From Strix aluco (lineage: Eukaryota > Chordata > Aves > Strigiformes > Strigidae): a stretch of DNA of 64,000 bases. Location: the NCBI RefSeq assembly GCF_031877795.1, contig NC_133970.1, positions 49,207,328 to 49,271,327 of the forward strand, written 5' to 3'. Positions within the stretch are counted from its first letter, which is position 1. Each line of letters starts with the position of its first letter. The notes beneath the pieces were generated by a model. It was not told the origin of the DNA. It worked only from the letters and a program-made list of their open reading frames with translations, and searched no databases. Positions 1 through 10,713 of this stretch are shown one piece after another. A program made the position numbers and the translations under genes.

Positions 1-460
1 TGCATTGTGGGAGTATTCTTTATGCCTTATGGTAAAACAACCCAGTGGTACCGTGTTGCAGGTTCACTAACATTAATACTGGGAACAAAAAAGGGAAATT
101 TAGATGCATCATCCGGATGCAAGGGAATGGAGAAAAAATAAATCTTTCAGATCAGTTATTAGAAAATGCCAGTTTAGGGGAATCAATGTGTTGGAGATCA
201 TGTAAAAGTCACCATTTACCACTTTTATTTAAAATAACAAACACCAGGGGGTTCCAAGGACTGGTGGTAGGTACGATATGTCCTGCACTTAATTGTTCAT
301 GAATTAAATCATTCAGGTGGAACAACTTTTCCATTGGCAAGGGCCACTGATCCACCCACACAGGTGATTCTGTTTTCCAAGTTAGTTTCAGGGTGGGTTT
401 CAGGGTGGGTTGTGCTGCAGTGGCGATTAAGACAAATTTGATCCAATTTGAGTTCCCCAT
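1..460 (-). pseudogene. pol: ERV-1 reverse transcriptase, N-terminal fragment
   Basis: An 83-codon stretch (460-209) has the typical start of a retroviral RT: a WPLP block followed by a segment ending [12 protein letters not shown] and KSGKW. Below 209 the frame shifts, but later RT blocks remain: minus-strand translation near 1-50 gives RYHWVVLP, then a TAA stop where the conserved LPQG glutamine is expected, then GIKN. Shift and stop make it non-functional. The catalytic YxDD box would lie left of the window. Upstream it continues from the protease remnant without a gap, as in class II retroviruses. Confidence 0.85.
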
Positions 461-472
461 CGAGCCATACAG

Positions 473-700
473 TCACGACCCCATGATGTAGCAGGGGTTT
501 CCAATATAAATGGATGAATATTTGCTACCCGGTTTTCTGGACCTCTTACATGAATGAGTTATTTGCTTTGAAACATTGCAGCGTGACCACCAACCCCAAA
601 AAGCACTCAAGTTACCCGAGCTAACAGCAAATCTGGTCACAGACATTACAGTCACATCCACACCAGTATGTAAAATGCCTGTTAGTTCAACGGATTCTTC
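473..700 (-). pseudogene. pro: ERV-1 aspartic protease remnant, catalytic Asp replaced by His
   Basis: Minus-strand translation around 690-640 reads LTGILHTGVDVTVMS. Retroviral proteases have an active-site loop D-T/S-G-A; here the catalytic aspartate codon is CAT (His) at 668-670 and the following Ala is Val. The downstream frame (661-473) runs on towards RT. ERV-3 has the same His at the equivalent place (47542-47544), so the loss predates the separation of the two copies or was shared by recombination. A protease with this residue cannot form the normal two-aspartate active site. Confidence 0.75.
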
Positions 701-1240
701 TGCTTTAGTGAGGTTACATTTTATCAGAGGTCGACTTTGTCTCCCTGTCTGAGCTCAAAATGTTTGAGGAGTAAGTGCTGATCCAAATCCTGAGTCACCC
801 CAGCTGTAGTAAAATAAAGAAGCTGAGTAAGTTTGACCTCTGGTAAAACGAACAACCCCTGTAAGGTTGTAGATAATTTTTATGACAATACCCTTCTCAG
901 CTAGATGGTACAAAGGTGCACTCTCCCCACAGAGTATGCACCTAAATTCAAGACAACAATTAATACAGAATTACTGCCTCCTGCTAGAGGAGATATTTCA
1001 CCTATGACTCTTCAAACACTTAGCCCAAACAAACAGGCAGCACCGATGACCCAGAGGGTACTACGGCACTCTGACAAAGAAGTCCACAGTCCGCAGCTGC
1101 CGCGTCTCGCACACGCAAAACAATCACACAAAGAGGCCTCTTACCCTTATTACTCACACAACATAAAATGATAAACGCTGCAAACATCAAAACACTGTTA
1201 AGAATATAACGCCGTTGCTTAATGATTACGTGGTGTGTCA
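700..1240 (-). pseudogene. ERV-1 segment between gag and protease, conserved with ERV-3 but unassigned
   Basis: This stretch is closely similar to 47570-48110 in ERV-3. On the minus strand the gag-derived frame ends here (stop near 1020) after a hydrophobic run (LNSVLMFAAFIILCCV) followed by basic residues; the same hydrophobic peptide can be read in ERV-3. The rest is interrupted by stops. It stands where nucleocapsid and the start of pro would be expected, but no CCHC knuckle was found. Either a deletion joined distant viral parts (an env leader is possible) or unrelated DNA was taken up. Confidence 0.45.
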
Positions 1241-1299
1241 GCAGCTTCTGTAAAAACTGCTGCTTTTGGCGGGGTGGAGGGGGGAGGGGGCCGAGAGCG

Positions 1300-1974
1300 C
1301 GGTGCCGGTCTCCGCCACAGGCAGTTAAGAGACTGAAGTCTTTCTCTGCCCACCCATCAGCACTATCATAAGTAATGTTAATGAGAAAACTAAGAAAGTC
1401 CCAAGCCCCCCAGGCCTCAGGATTAACATCAATAGCGGCATGTAGTCTAGCAATAAATTTTGGATAGGGCTCCGTGGGCCCCTGTCTTACTCCTGTAAAT
1501 GCTGGTGCTGCTTTTTCATCATGTACGGCTAAAATAATTTTTAAGGCCAATTCTTGGATTAACCGTAACACTTCTGGTTGGAATCTAACTTGGCAGTCGG
1601 GGCTAGCAAAAGGGCCTGCACCCATCAGCATTTGAGCTTGCACCCCATATAGAGGATCTCCTTGCTGACAGGGCGTGGCTGCTGGGAAGTTGAATTACTG
1701 AACCAGTACATGGTGATTTTAACTCATTTTCACCATATACTAATTCTGTAACCCAGCACATCCCCATCATTTTCCAATCTCAGGCTTCCCACTCATTGCC
1801 TTGTGAGGTTACTGTTACCGGAAACGTCATTGGTCTAAACTCGTTAAACTGCCCCTCAATTATAGCATCCCGAATAACTCCCCGCCAACGGTTTGCCGGA
1901 TTATCATTACCACTCGCGCGTCCCAGTGCCCCCCCTCCCATTTGGGCCGACGATGGCAGCGACCCGATAGCCAC
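1300..1974 (-). pseudogene. gag: ERV-1 gag capsid region
   Basis: Two overlapping minus-strand frames carry capsid. The upstream one (1974-1780) has RWRGVIRDAIIEGQFNEF, like the N-terminal capsid domain of beta-like retroviruses. The downstream one (1643 to about 1300) has the major homology region, VRQGPTEPYPKFIARLHAAI, the most recognisable capsid signature. Frameshifts separate it from the matrix part, one near the C/G run at about 1996-2010. The role in a virus is to form the core shell; here it is broken. Confidence 0.85.
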
Positions 1975-2790
1975 CGTTTCCCTCTGACCACCACCCCCGC
2001 CCCCCCCCCCGTGTCGCGGAGGAAGGGGTTAAAAGGAAGAGGGGGAGGCGGCGGTGCTGTGGGGGTGGGCTGAGCCGCTTGCTGCATTCGGATTTCAAGT
2101 TGCTCTAATTTTCTCGTTAGTTCTTGCAAGTGTTGATCTTGTAAATCATAACGAGATTTTTCCTGCACCGACCGGGGTGTCGGGGGCGAGGACGGGGGCA
2201 GGGCTGGGTCGGCGCCGTCCTCTGGCTGGGTCGGGCGGGGGGCGGCGGGAGCGGGGCGGGGCCGTGCGCTCCGGTGATTGATCTTTTGGGCTTGAGGGGG
2301 GGGTGTCGAGCTGGAGTAAACCTGTTGACTTTTGCTCTTGATTTTCCTGCCGCACGGGTGCTGCGCGTGCAGCGTCCCCGTCCCTCCTTTTAGGAGCCGC
2401 CTTGGGGAACAGGGATCCCGCGAACGTCCCAGCAGTGACGGAATCCTGAGCGCCAGCGCGTTCGGCCTCTGCTGACCAGGCAGCGAAAGCGGAGGTGGGG
2501 GTCTGCCGTTCCGCTTTCAGTTCTGTCAGAGTGTCTAGGACCAATCTCCACACGGTGGAGAGTTTCCTACTGTCTTTAGAACCTGAACTAATGTCGTCCC
2601 ACAGTGCCGCGCCGATCTTTTCCCAAGAGGTTAATTCAAAGGCTGCGGTCACTGAGGGGATTAGTCCGTGCTGCCGAGCCCACAAGAGCACCCTCCTCAG
2701 GTTCCCCTGATAAGATAATCCTCTCTTAGAGAGTATATGTTGGAGGAGCTTAACCACTGCCGCTTCTTCTTTACCCAGCGCGGACCCCAT
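1975..2790 (-). pseudogene. gag: ERV-1 gag matrix and proline-rich linker
   Basis: The frame 2790-2146 begins MGSALGKEE, a start followed by glycine that suits N-myristoylation, then a helical domain of about 90 residues like beta-retroviral matrix, then an acidic and proline-rich linker. It leaves frame near 2160. A second frame (2168-1860) carries a coiled-coil-like segment (LQELTRKLEQLEIRMQQA) and a proline run, then loses frame in the homopolymer near 2000. Start chosen because it is the first ATG after the primer site with the MG motif. Non-functional as a whole. Confidence 0.82.
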
Positions 2791-2987
2791 CTCCTCCCCA
2801 GCCGCTCACCTGATCAGGGCGAGATTCCCGACCATTGCGCGCGCGTCTTCCCGGGCACCGGGGCAGCGCCTGCTACGGCTGCTTCTGCCCCCTCTGGGCC
2901 GTCTTCTCTTGCTCGGGAGGGCACCGACGGGAGGGTCCCGATTCCCCAGGGTTTGAATCCCGCGTATCTTCGATGAGGCTCCCTCAG

Positions 2988-3005
2988 GTCCCTGTTCGGA
3001 CGCCA
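2988..3005 (-). promoter_or_regulatory. ERV-1 primer binding site, tRNA-Lys type
   Basis: The minus strand reads TGGCGTCCGAACAGGGAC, one base different from the 18-nt complement of the tRNA-Lys 3' end used by many beta-like viruses. It lies two bases from the LTR end, the usual spacing. Confidence 0.85.
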
Positions 3006-3007
3006 GT

Positions 3008-3390
3008 TGCCGACGCGGAAGTCTCGGACACAATTTAGACGACCAATGTGATCAAGTTGATGCCGCTTTATTAAAGGCTACACAGCAATTTATACTCTAT
3101 CACAAGCTTCACGTGCCGCTATCTTATTGCTAATAGGCTAAAGCTACTTGTTCATGTGCCCTTCTGCCCTCTATGATTGGTCCCAGTGTGGTGTCCACAC
3201 GCTGCTCTCCCCCCAGGTAGACCCCCTGTTTTCGACATTCCAACATCTTTATCTCTTGGCCAGGAATGTAGTTTCTCAGGCCGTCTCGGCCTTGCTTATG
3301 TCCTTGAACACAGCTGCATCTTGCTGTTACAGTGAGGCCCCTTGGTCTGGATCGCTCACAACATGTCCATTGTTCTCCAGCGATGCCACA
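3008..3390 (-). mobile_element. ERV-1 5' LTR
   Basis: The PBS-proximal edge is fixed by the TG at 3008-3009. The outer edge is set at the CCACA ending at 3390; that end is less sure because the partner LTR is not in the window, so no target duplication can be checked. A poly(A) signal is present on the minus strand (TTTATT at 3067-3072 on plus). About 383 bp. Confidence 0.7.
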
Positions 3391-4389
3391 TTTATGTAAC
3401 CACATTTCTAGGAAACTGTTAAGTAAGCTCTTGTGCAGGTTTCCAAGCAGGTAAAGCTCATAGGAGTGATATAAATGTTTAGGAGGAAGTCTTATGCTGC
3501 TGAATTTCACCATCTGAAGTTACAGTCATCTTCATCACGAACAACAGGGGAAGATGAACCTCATGTATACATGTACACAGCTATTTGACACTGAAACTGA
3601 GAGCTGTTGGCAGATTTATTTTTGCTCTAACACTACCCCTCAGGGCTAACTCAGGCCACAGGGAAGTTGTGTATGGAAGCAGGGATAGGGTGCAATGTGG
3701 GGGTGTGTGACACAGGCACGCTGGTACAGTGGAATCTCCCCCAAAGGTATCCTTCGACTCAGAGTCAAATTTGGAAACAGAGGATGGGGGACACAAAAAG
3801 GAAAAAAAGCCTTTCCCTGATGGTTTGAACAAATCACTTATTTAAACACTTGGTGTGCTCTGGGAGTATGAACTACTGGTGAAAGAGGGAATTTGAGTAG
3901 TAAACACACTTGTAGGATTAGATGCATAGCAGGCAACTACCATATAATGTTATCATACACTAAAATTTTAACAAAGACTAAGACAAAACAAATAAGCAAA
4001 CAGGCCAAGAAGCAATCAATTATTCTTTACCCAAAAGAAAACAACCCCTCCAACCAGTCTTGTCTTCCATCTCATTCCCATAAAGCTGCAATTAAAAAGA
4101 GCAAAGGTATTATGAATGGCACAGGCATGAAGCCCAACTAGTAACAAAACAAAAGCTAAACCAGTAACAAATATATTAAGGAAAAGTCCCCTTCGAGTTG
4201 ATACACACTTCATCTGTATATATCTGCCTTTTCTCTTTCTGGTGCTATGAAGCACCATTTCTTATGATACCAAAGTTGAAGCTGAACTGCATTTCTAAGT
4301 TAAAATAAGCACTCCACATCTCTGTCGTGTAAAAAATACAGTGTCTCCTCCAAACTAGAGCTCTTACTCTTGTATGCAAATGTATTTTT
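3391..4389. other. Anonymous intergenic DNA
   Basis: No coding frame, RNA gene or repeat family could be recognised. Short open frames on both strands lack any motif. Confidence 0.6.
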
Positions 4390-5028
4390 ATCTGAGCCAA
4401 GTGACCTCCGACACGCCTCAGAAGTCTTGCCCTCGAGACCTTTCACCATCTTGGTTGCCTCCTCTGGACACACTCTAATAGTTTGATGTCCTTCTTATAT
4501 TGAGGTGCCTAGAACTGCATCCAGTACTTGAGGTGGGGCTGCATGAGTGCAGTGTACAGTGGGACAATCCCCTCCCTCGACCAGCTAGCTATACTGTGCT
4601 TGATGCACCCCAGGACCCGGTCAGCCCTTTTGGCTGCCAGGACACACTGTTGACTCATATTCAACTTGCCATCAACCCAACCCCCCAGATCTCTTTCTGC
4701 GGGGCTGCTCTCCAGCCTCTCATCCCCCAATTTGTATGTATAACCAGGATTGCCCCATCCTAGGTGGAGAATCTGGCACTTGCTCTTGTTAAATTTCATA
4801 TGGTTGGTGCTTGCCCAGCTCTCTAGTCTATCCAGATCTCCCTGTAAGGCCTCTCTACCCTCGAGGGAGTCAACAGCTCCTCCTAGTTTAGTATCACCAG
4901 CAAGCTTACTTAATATACATTCAACTCCTGCATCCAGATCATTTATAAAAACATTAAAGAGCACTGGCTTTAAAACTGAGCCCTGGGGAACCCCACTGGT
5001 GACTGGCCGCCAGCCTGATGTAACCCCA
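4390..5028 (-). mobile_element. CR1 LINE fragment, downstream half
   Basis: The minus frame 4964-4509 translates to a CR1 ORF2 C-terminal part: [18 protein letters not shown], then a degraded catalytic block (LAGDTKLGG where an ADD motif is expected), a [16 protein letters not shown] block and an LNMSQQC block. CR1 is the main avian LINE. The true 3' end with ATTCTGTG repeats is not seen. The copy is split by solo LTR-A and continues upstream at 5393. Confidence 0.85.
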
Positions 5029-5392
5029 TGTGGTGGTTTAGCCCCTGCCGGGGTTCTGAGACCACGCGGCCGCTACCCCTCCCCCACAAAGGGAGTGAAA
5101 TACAAAGCCCCAAGACTGAAATAAGGAAAGGTTTAATACAATAATGCAATAGCAACACAACAAACAACAACAATAGCAATAACAGTAATAGTGATAGCAA
5201 TGAACAGAGCAAAATAGCTACCAAATACAGCAGTGAGAGGAGCAGATGTACAAAACCACGAGTGCACCGCGCTCCCGCGCCAGGAAATGTGACCTGCCAG
5301 GATGTGACGTCCGCATGGTATCTGAATAACCCCGGCTAGAGCTCCCCCCCACTGCTGGGGAAACTTAACCCTATCCTGGTTAAACCAGGACA
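5029..5392 (-). mobile_element. Solo LTR-A, inserted in CR1
   Basis: It begins TGTGGTGGTTTAGCC and ends AACCAGGACA on the plus strand. The 5-bp target duplication CCCCA is at 5024-5028 and 5393-5397. It splits one CR1 relic, whose sequence resumes on the far side. The same family occurs at 27417-27727 and 31703-32065. Sense is taken as minus because the reverse complement starts TGTCCTGGTTT like related LTRs. 364 bp. Confidence 0.9.
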
Positions 5393-5570
5393 CCCCATTT
5401 ACTATAACCCTTTGAGCCCAACCTGTCAGCCAATTGTTCACTCATTGTATTATGGACTTGTCTAGCTGCATGCTGGACATTTTGTCCAGAAGGATACTGT
5501 GAGAGACAGTATGAAAAGCTTTGCTAAAATCAAAAAAAGGCCACATTCATTAAGGCAGGGCTGCTTCCAT
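5393..5570 (-). mobile_element. CR1 LINE fragment, upstream half
   Basis: The minus strand translates to a damaged DFSKAFHTVSH block followed by NNWLTGWAQRVIVNGV, typical CR1 reverse transcriptase that belongs just upstream of the fragment ending at 5028. It marks the pre-insertion continuity of the CR1 copy. The end near 5570 is approximate; similarity fades into unassigned DNA before LTR-N. Confidence 0.8.
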
Positions 5571-5709
5571 GCATGTCTAACAAGACTGTCAGCAAGGATG
5601 GCAGTTAGTGCCAGTGTCTGGACCAAGACCACCAACTTGTTTTCTCTGGGTCCCCAAGCAGCCATCTGATGATAATAATTTTTGGGTCTTTACCAGGCAG
5701 GGATGAACA

Positions 5710-6304
5710 TGTGACTTGCGGAGAAGAGAACTCTACAACTTTGTAGTTGTAAAGCAGGTATGTTTATTCAGCGCTGGGCGCACGGGGGATCGCTCCACCA
5801 CAGGCGTGCGCACCTTCCCGTGGCTTTTGTCTTTGCTTATATGGTACAAAGTAATGTTTATTCATAAAACGCCTATACATATCTATGATCTATCCCCGCT
5901 CCGTATGATAATTAGGTCTCCTCCTCCTGCGCATGCGTCCTGGGTTCCTCAGGTCCTGGGCAGTGGTCTTAAATTCCTGGGCAGGGGTCGTATAGATGAA
6001 GTATTTCCTCTTCCTCACCAATGAACTTTTTACCTCGCCGTCCTGTGCAGCCTCAGTTGTTCTCTGCTCCTTATCCAAACTCCCAGGTCAGTTTGTACCG
6101 GAATTTGGGAGATTTATCACTGACACATCCCCCCTCAAATGCCTCCTCAAGGACTAGAGGAAGTCTCTGCTCGGACCCAAAAGATAGTAACCTAGCAACA
6201 TCATCAGCACCTGGTGCTTCTCAGTGTGGAGCCCCCCTCATCTTTGCGCAAGTCTTTCTTTCTTATGTCCTCTAACTATAATAGTTTACATTCCCCCTAT
6301 CACA
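5710..6304 (-). mobile_element. Solo LTR-N, ERVK-like
   Basis: TG at 5710 and CA at 6304, flanked by TGAACA (5704-5709) and TGAACT (6305-6310), a 6-bp duplication with one mismatch. A block near 5750-5800 (AAGCAGG, TTTATT, CAGCGCTGGGCGCAC) recurs near 28080, 42390 and 42935, so these LTRs share an R-type region in minus orientation. 595 bp. Confidence 0.75.
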
Positions 6305-6310
6305 TGAACT

Positions 6311-9198
6311 GATGAGCTAGAAGGGAGAGGTTCTATGTTCCATTACTAATATCCTGAGCCATCCATTCCTACTATAAAAATTCACTTTTATTAAAAGGTT
6401 ATTTCTGTCACTTGCTATAGTATCGCTAACATTCTCTGGGAAAGGAATGATGAAATATAATTTTAAATGCAATACTTGAACAGCTTTTTTTTCCCCTCAG
6501 AGAAAGTGCTTTGAAAAGACATCCCCTCCAGCATGTGGTAGTTCTTAACAGGGGCTAACCTTTTTTAATCTCACAATTGCTTGCACATTGTAGGGAGAAG
6601 AAAAAGAACAAATCTGCAGTATTCTCCACCATGTTAAAGGTTGTATATCTTGTGGTCTAAATGGACACTTCTTTAGTTATCCTTAATAAATTGTTACATA
6701 CAAACAAAAGTTACTGAAATATGTGGATATTGATTTCCAGTAATATAGTGACATTGACATAAAATTGATGTAATTTTAATAATAATATCTTACATTTATA
6801 GTAGCACTTTTTGTCCCACAAGGAAAACAAAAATATTTGCAGGGATCACCTCGTTCCTGGTTGTTGTGCAATGGCTGCATTATGGTTTAGCATTTGTTTC
6901 CTTAAGAAAGACAACCCTCTGTGAGATCTCTTTGCCATTTACGGCTAGAAGTAATGACCATTGCCCAGATGAAATTGTAGACAAGAAGTAAATGTACACG
7001 TTACAGTTTTTATGACCCTGGAGCTGACACTCATAGACTTTAACCCAATCTTCTAAACAAATAATGCTTCCCTCCCTTTCTCCCTGCAGAAGTGATGAAT
7101 GCAATCTAGCAGGACTTAGCTTTATGTGCTCTTATGCAGACAGAACTTCCCCTAACAACATGCATGGATTTCCATCACATTCTGATTCATGAGAAAATTG
7201 TATCATCAGCACCACTTGTGCAACTGAGATTATCAGAGTAGTCCAGGGGATTGAAACACACAGCTTCCATTAAAATTAATTATATTACTTTAAAAATTCA
7301 GACAAAGTGCTTCCTGGAAATGGACCTTCAAGTCCCTGGACCAGTCCAGTTCTCTGTAAACCACAAGACAATATGTACTTTGGGGAAGAAGGGTTGGTGG
7401 AGTACAAAAAGGACAGCCATAAAACAGATTGCAGCAAGTCAGGAGTTCCCTGCATGAGAAAGGACCTTAATTTATGACAATAGTCCAAAACACTGCCTCT
7501 TACAAAAATGATAAATTATATAGTGCAATTACTCAATGTCTGCCTTTGCTATATTTCACATGTTGTGGTGTGGAGACTGTTTCCTGTTCTCCATTGATGC
7601 AGAATACAAGGGTACTGATTCTTTTCAGGGTTTCTGTTAAGAGGCATCATAATAGCATAAAAATGAATAATGCTATTTTTAAGAAAGGTTTAAATAAAAA
7701 GTTTCTCAGGCCAACTATAGCTATTGCTGGGGAAAGCCACAGTTTTGCAATTACAAATGTTGCTAAGTAGGAGAGTAAAATCCTTGAGATGTGAATCTAA
7801 TTTACTACAGTGCTCTAAAATATAGCTAACCATAATTCTTCCCAGCACAAACTTTCTGTTTCTACCAAAAAACCCAAACCCCTATCTGCAGCAAGGTGAG
7901 CTTTTCTCAGCAGGGTCTACAAAAATGTTTTTTTTTTAGTGCACATGCCTAGGTGACAATATCATCAGGGTCTTGAGTGCCCCAGTAGGCCTTAGTTATC
8001 TTGATCAGTCTCCTCTGGGACCTCCACCCATGCACCCTCTGCCCATGGGGCCAGGGTGCTCCACTAAAGCTTAGACCTGGGCACTTAGATTCTGCTTGAG
8101 CTGCACCATAGCTATGTCTGTGCCCAGCTCTGTATCCTGCTGTCCTGACTTACTGGCTGCTCTTCCCTCATGAACCTCAGACCTACCCTATGGTCCTGTC
8201 CCCTAGGTGGATCCCAGGCTCACACTGTCTGGCCCTGTCTCTAGCTGCTCCTGGCAGGACCCCAGAGCCAACACGCTGCCTCACTTTGTCCAGGACTGTT
8301 GAACAGCCCAGCCCTGTTTGAGGACAGTAGGATGGGGCCTGCCGCCTGTGCTGGGATCATTCTCAGCTCCAGCTTGTCTTCCCTCATGGAGCAGCCCTGG
8401 CAAATACTGACATTCATCAACTTTCCAGCACTTACATCACAAGAAGTGATGGGGCTGTGAAGTCAGAAAACATAAACTCCTGTTAGAGAGTTATAACAGC
8501 TGTGTGAAAATCCAGTAATTCAGTAAATGGTCTTAAAACATCAGGAATTCCTCACACAAGAAAGGTTTATCCATGTGAGGAAAGACACATGAGAATAGGC
8601 ACCAGCTCATCTGTGGTCTGTTGTGCGTTGTACACATTTGCAGTCCAGGAGGTGAAGCAAAATTTGATTAACCCTTTGGTTTCACATAGCTAGCTCCCAT
8701 TCCCATCAGCACAATTAACAGAATAGAGCATAAGGGAGCTTGACAGTCTTGGAGAGAGCAAGAATGAAGCGTTAGGGTGGATACCACTCTCCGTGCCATC
8801 TTTTTTTCTGTGCACATACAATAGACACCTGCTTACAGTGCTATCTGTCTGGTGCCTATCACAGACCCTAATGTGGTTATTTATGTGACAGACAAAAGTA
8901 CAATATAGGTAAGTATGACAGAAAGAGTTACCGAGTGAACATGCAGCTAATCAATGCATGTGAACAGATCTGTCATACTTATTCATAAATGTGTAAATAT
9001 TGTAAGCAATGAACAGACAAAATATGAAAACACTCATTGGTCTGTTTATGAAGATTCAATTGTTTTCTTACAATTTTCTCTATTCCAACCCATACTGCAG
9101 AGGATCATTTTGTCTTACTTCACTGAAAATATAATAAACCTTGAATACATTACTAAATCTAACAAATTACTACAAATCTTGCAGTATTCTTTATTTTC
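6311..9198. other. Anonymous AT-rich DNA
   Basis: About 2.9 kb without a recognisable gene, RNA or repeat. The part at 7950-8400 is somewhat GC-richer with short pyrimidine-rich words but shows no clear frame. Confidence 0.6.
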
Positions 9199-9410
9199 TG
9201 TCCTGGTTTCGGCTGGGAAAGAGTTAATTTTCTTCCTAGTAGCTGGTATAGTGCTGTGTTTTGGATTTAGGCTGAGAATAATGTTGATAACACACCAATG
9301 TTTTAGTTGTTGCTGAGCAGTTGCTTGACAGTAAGTCAAGGGCTTTTCAGCTTCTCGTCGTACTGCCCTGCCAGCGGAGGCTGGGGGTGCACAAGAAACT
9401 GGGAGGGGAC
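9199..9410 (+). mobile_element. LTR-M fragment (TGTCCTGGTTTCGGCTGGG type)
   Basis: It starts TGTCCTGGTTTCGG and continues with the AGAGTTAATTTTCTTCC and GTGTTTTGGATTTAG blocks. The reverse complement of the same family is at 37927-38403. It ends abruptly at 9410 where LTR-H begins, and its remaining part is not found after LTR-H, so this is a truncated or recombinant LTR. Confidence 0.8.
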
Positions 9411-9752
9411 TGTCCTGGTTTTGGCCAAGATGGAGTTAACTTTCCTTGAGCTGGGAGGGGGCACAGCCGGAGTGCCGGGTCTGGATTGGCCATTGGCAGC
9501 AGGATCTTCCTTCTGTCAGGATCGCTGCAGGGAGCGGGTTATTAGTTGCTGGGTGGTGAGCAATCACATTTGTGCATTATCTGTCTGAACTTTCCGTTAT
9601 TGTTTTGTTACATTACAATCACTAAACTGTTTTTTATTTAAACCTACGAGGGTTTTGTTTCCTTTTTGTCCCTTCTCTATTTTCCCGAGTGGGGGAAAGG
9701 GTGAGTGACCGGCTGCGTGGTGTTTGGCTGCCAGCTGAGTTCAAACCATGCA
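9411..9752 (+). mobile_element. LTR-H (TGTCCTGGTTTTGG type)
   Basis: It starts TGTCCTGGTTTTGGCC and ends near GTTCAAACCATGCA. The same family as LTR-F (13471), LTR-L (10282) and LTR-G (50397). No target duplication could be matched, in line with recombination into LTR-M. Confidence 0.78.
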
Positions 9753-9925
9753 CTGAATGCAGTGAACTCAGGAAAACTGTATTTTAAAACATCAAGGGAA
9801 GTAGCTTTATGTGCAAGTATTAATGAATTTATAAATTTAAATGGACTTGAACTAAGAAGTGATGGGTCATTTTGGAGCTTTGGTCTTGCAAATGAAGAAA
9901 GTAGAAAATAAAGATAAGAAAATGG

Positions 9926-10713
9926 TGTGGTTTAACCCGGCAGGCAGCTAAGCACCACACAGCAGTTCTCTCACACACACACACCCCCCCCCAGTGGGAT
10001 GGGGGAGAGAATTGGAAAAAAGGTAAAACTCGTGGGCTGAGATAAAGACGGTTTAATAGGACAGAAAAAGAAGGGAAAATAATAATAATGATAAAAGAAT
10101 ATACAAAATAAGTGATCCAGAATGCAATTGTTGACCACCTGCTGACTGATGCCCAGCTAGTCAATGAGCAGCGAGCTGCCACCCCTCAGCCAACTCTTCC
10201 CACTTTTATTGTTCAGCATGATGTCATAGGGTCTGGAATATCCCTTTGGCCAGTTTGGGTCAGCTGTCCTGGCTGTGTCCTTGTTGTGGTTTGAACCACG
10301 CAGCCGGTCACTCACCCTTTCTCCCCACCTGGGAAAAGAGGAGGGACAAAAAGGAAACAAAACCCTCGTAGGTTGAAATAAAAAAGTTTAGTGATTGTAA
10401 TGTAACAAAACAATAACGGAAAGTCCAGACAGATTGCTCACCACCCGTGGACTGATACAATTCGCAGTCCGACCCCACAACAGCAATCCCGCCGCCAACG
10501 GGAAGGGAGAGAGAACCCGCCTCCTTTCTATCCTGAGCATAACATCACATGATATGGAATACTCCAATGGCCAATCCGGGCCCGGCCCTCCAGCTGTGCC
10601 CCCTCCCAGCTCAAGGAAAGTTAACTCCATCTTGGCCAAAATCTGGGTTGGGCGCTCTGGCTGTGCCCCCTAATTTTAAGAAAATTAACTTTATCCCAGC
10701 GAAAACCAGGACA
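9926..10713 (-). mobile_element. LTR-K, interrupted by LTR-L
   Basis: From TGTGGTTTAACCC to AACCAGGACA. It closely follows LTR-J at 37927-38403 up to the word GCTGTCCTGGCTGTGTCC (about 10280), is then interrupted by LTR-L, and resumes near 10658 with GGCTGTGCC and the final AAATTAACTTTATCCCAGC block. It includes AAT-rich microsatellite DNA near 10080. Confidence 0.78.
10282..10657 (-). mobile_element. LTR-L nested in LTR-K
   Basis: It begins TGTTGTGGTTTGAACCAC and carries the reverse complement of LTR-H for most of its length. The right end is blurred (about 10641-10660). LTR-H and LTR-L form an inverted pair about 0.5 kb apart. Confidence 0.7.

Larger units (their letters stand above)
1..3390 (-). 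mobile_element. ERV-1: class II endogenous retrovirus, 5' part, truncated by window edge
   Basis: Read on the minus strand the order is LTR (3390-3008), primer site (3005-2988), gag matrix and capsid remnants (2790 to about 1350), protease remnant (about 690-473) and the start of reverse transcriptase (460-1). The RT runs off the left edge, so the rest of pol, any env and the second LTR are outside the window. The tRNA-Lys-like primer site and the capsid homology region point to a beta-like (ERVK-type) virus. Gag changes frame several times and only about 900 bp separate the capsid homology region from RT, so an internal deletion is likely. From about position 36 to 1215 it is closely similar to 46901-48110 of ERV-3. 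Defective copy. Confidence 0.88.

Noticed and set aside
905-1171. Plus-strand open frame of 88 codons, also present at 47779-48057
   Set aside because: It is the antisense of the shared retroviral segment in two copies of related elements; duplication explains its conservation.
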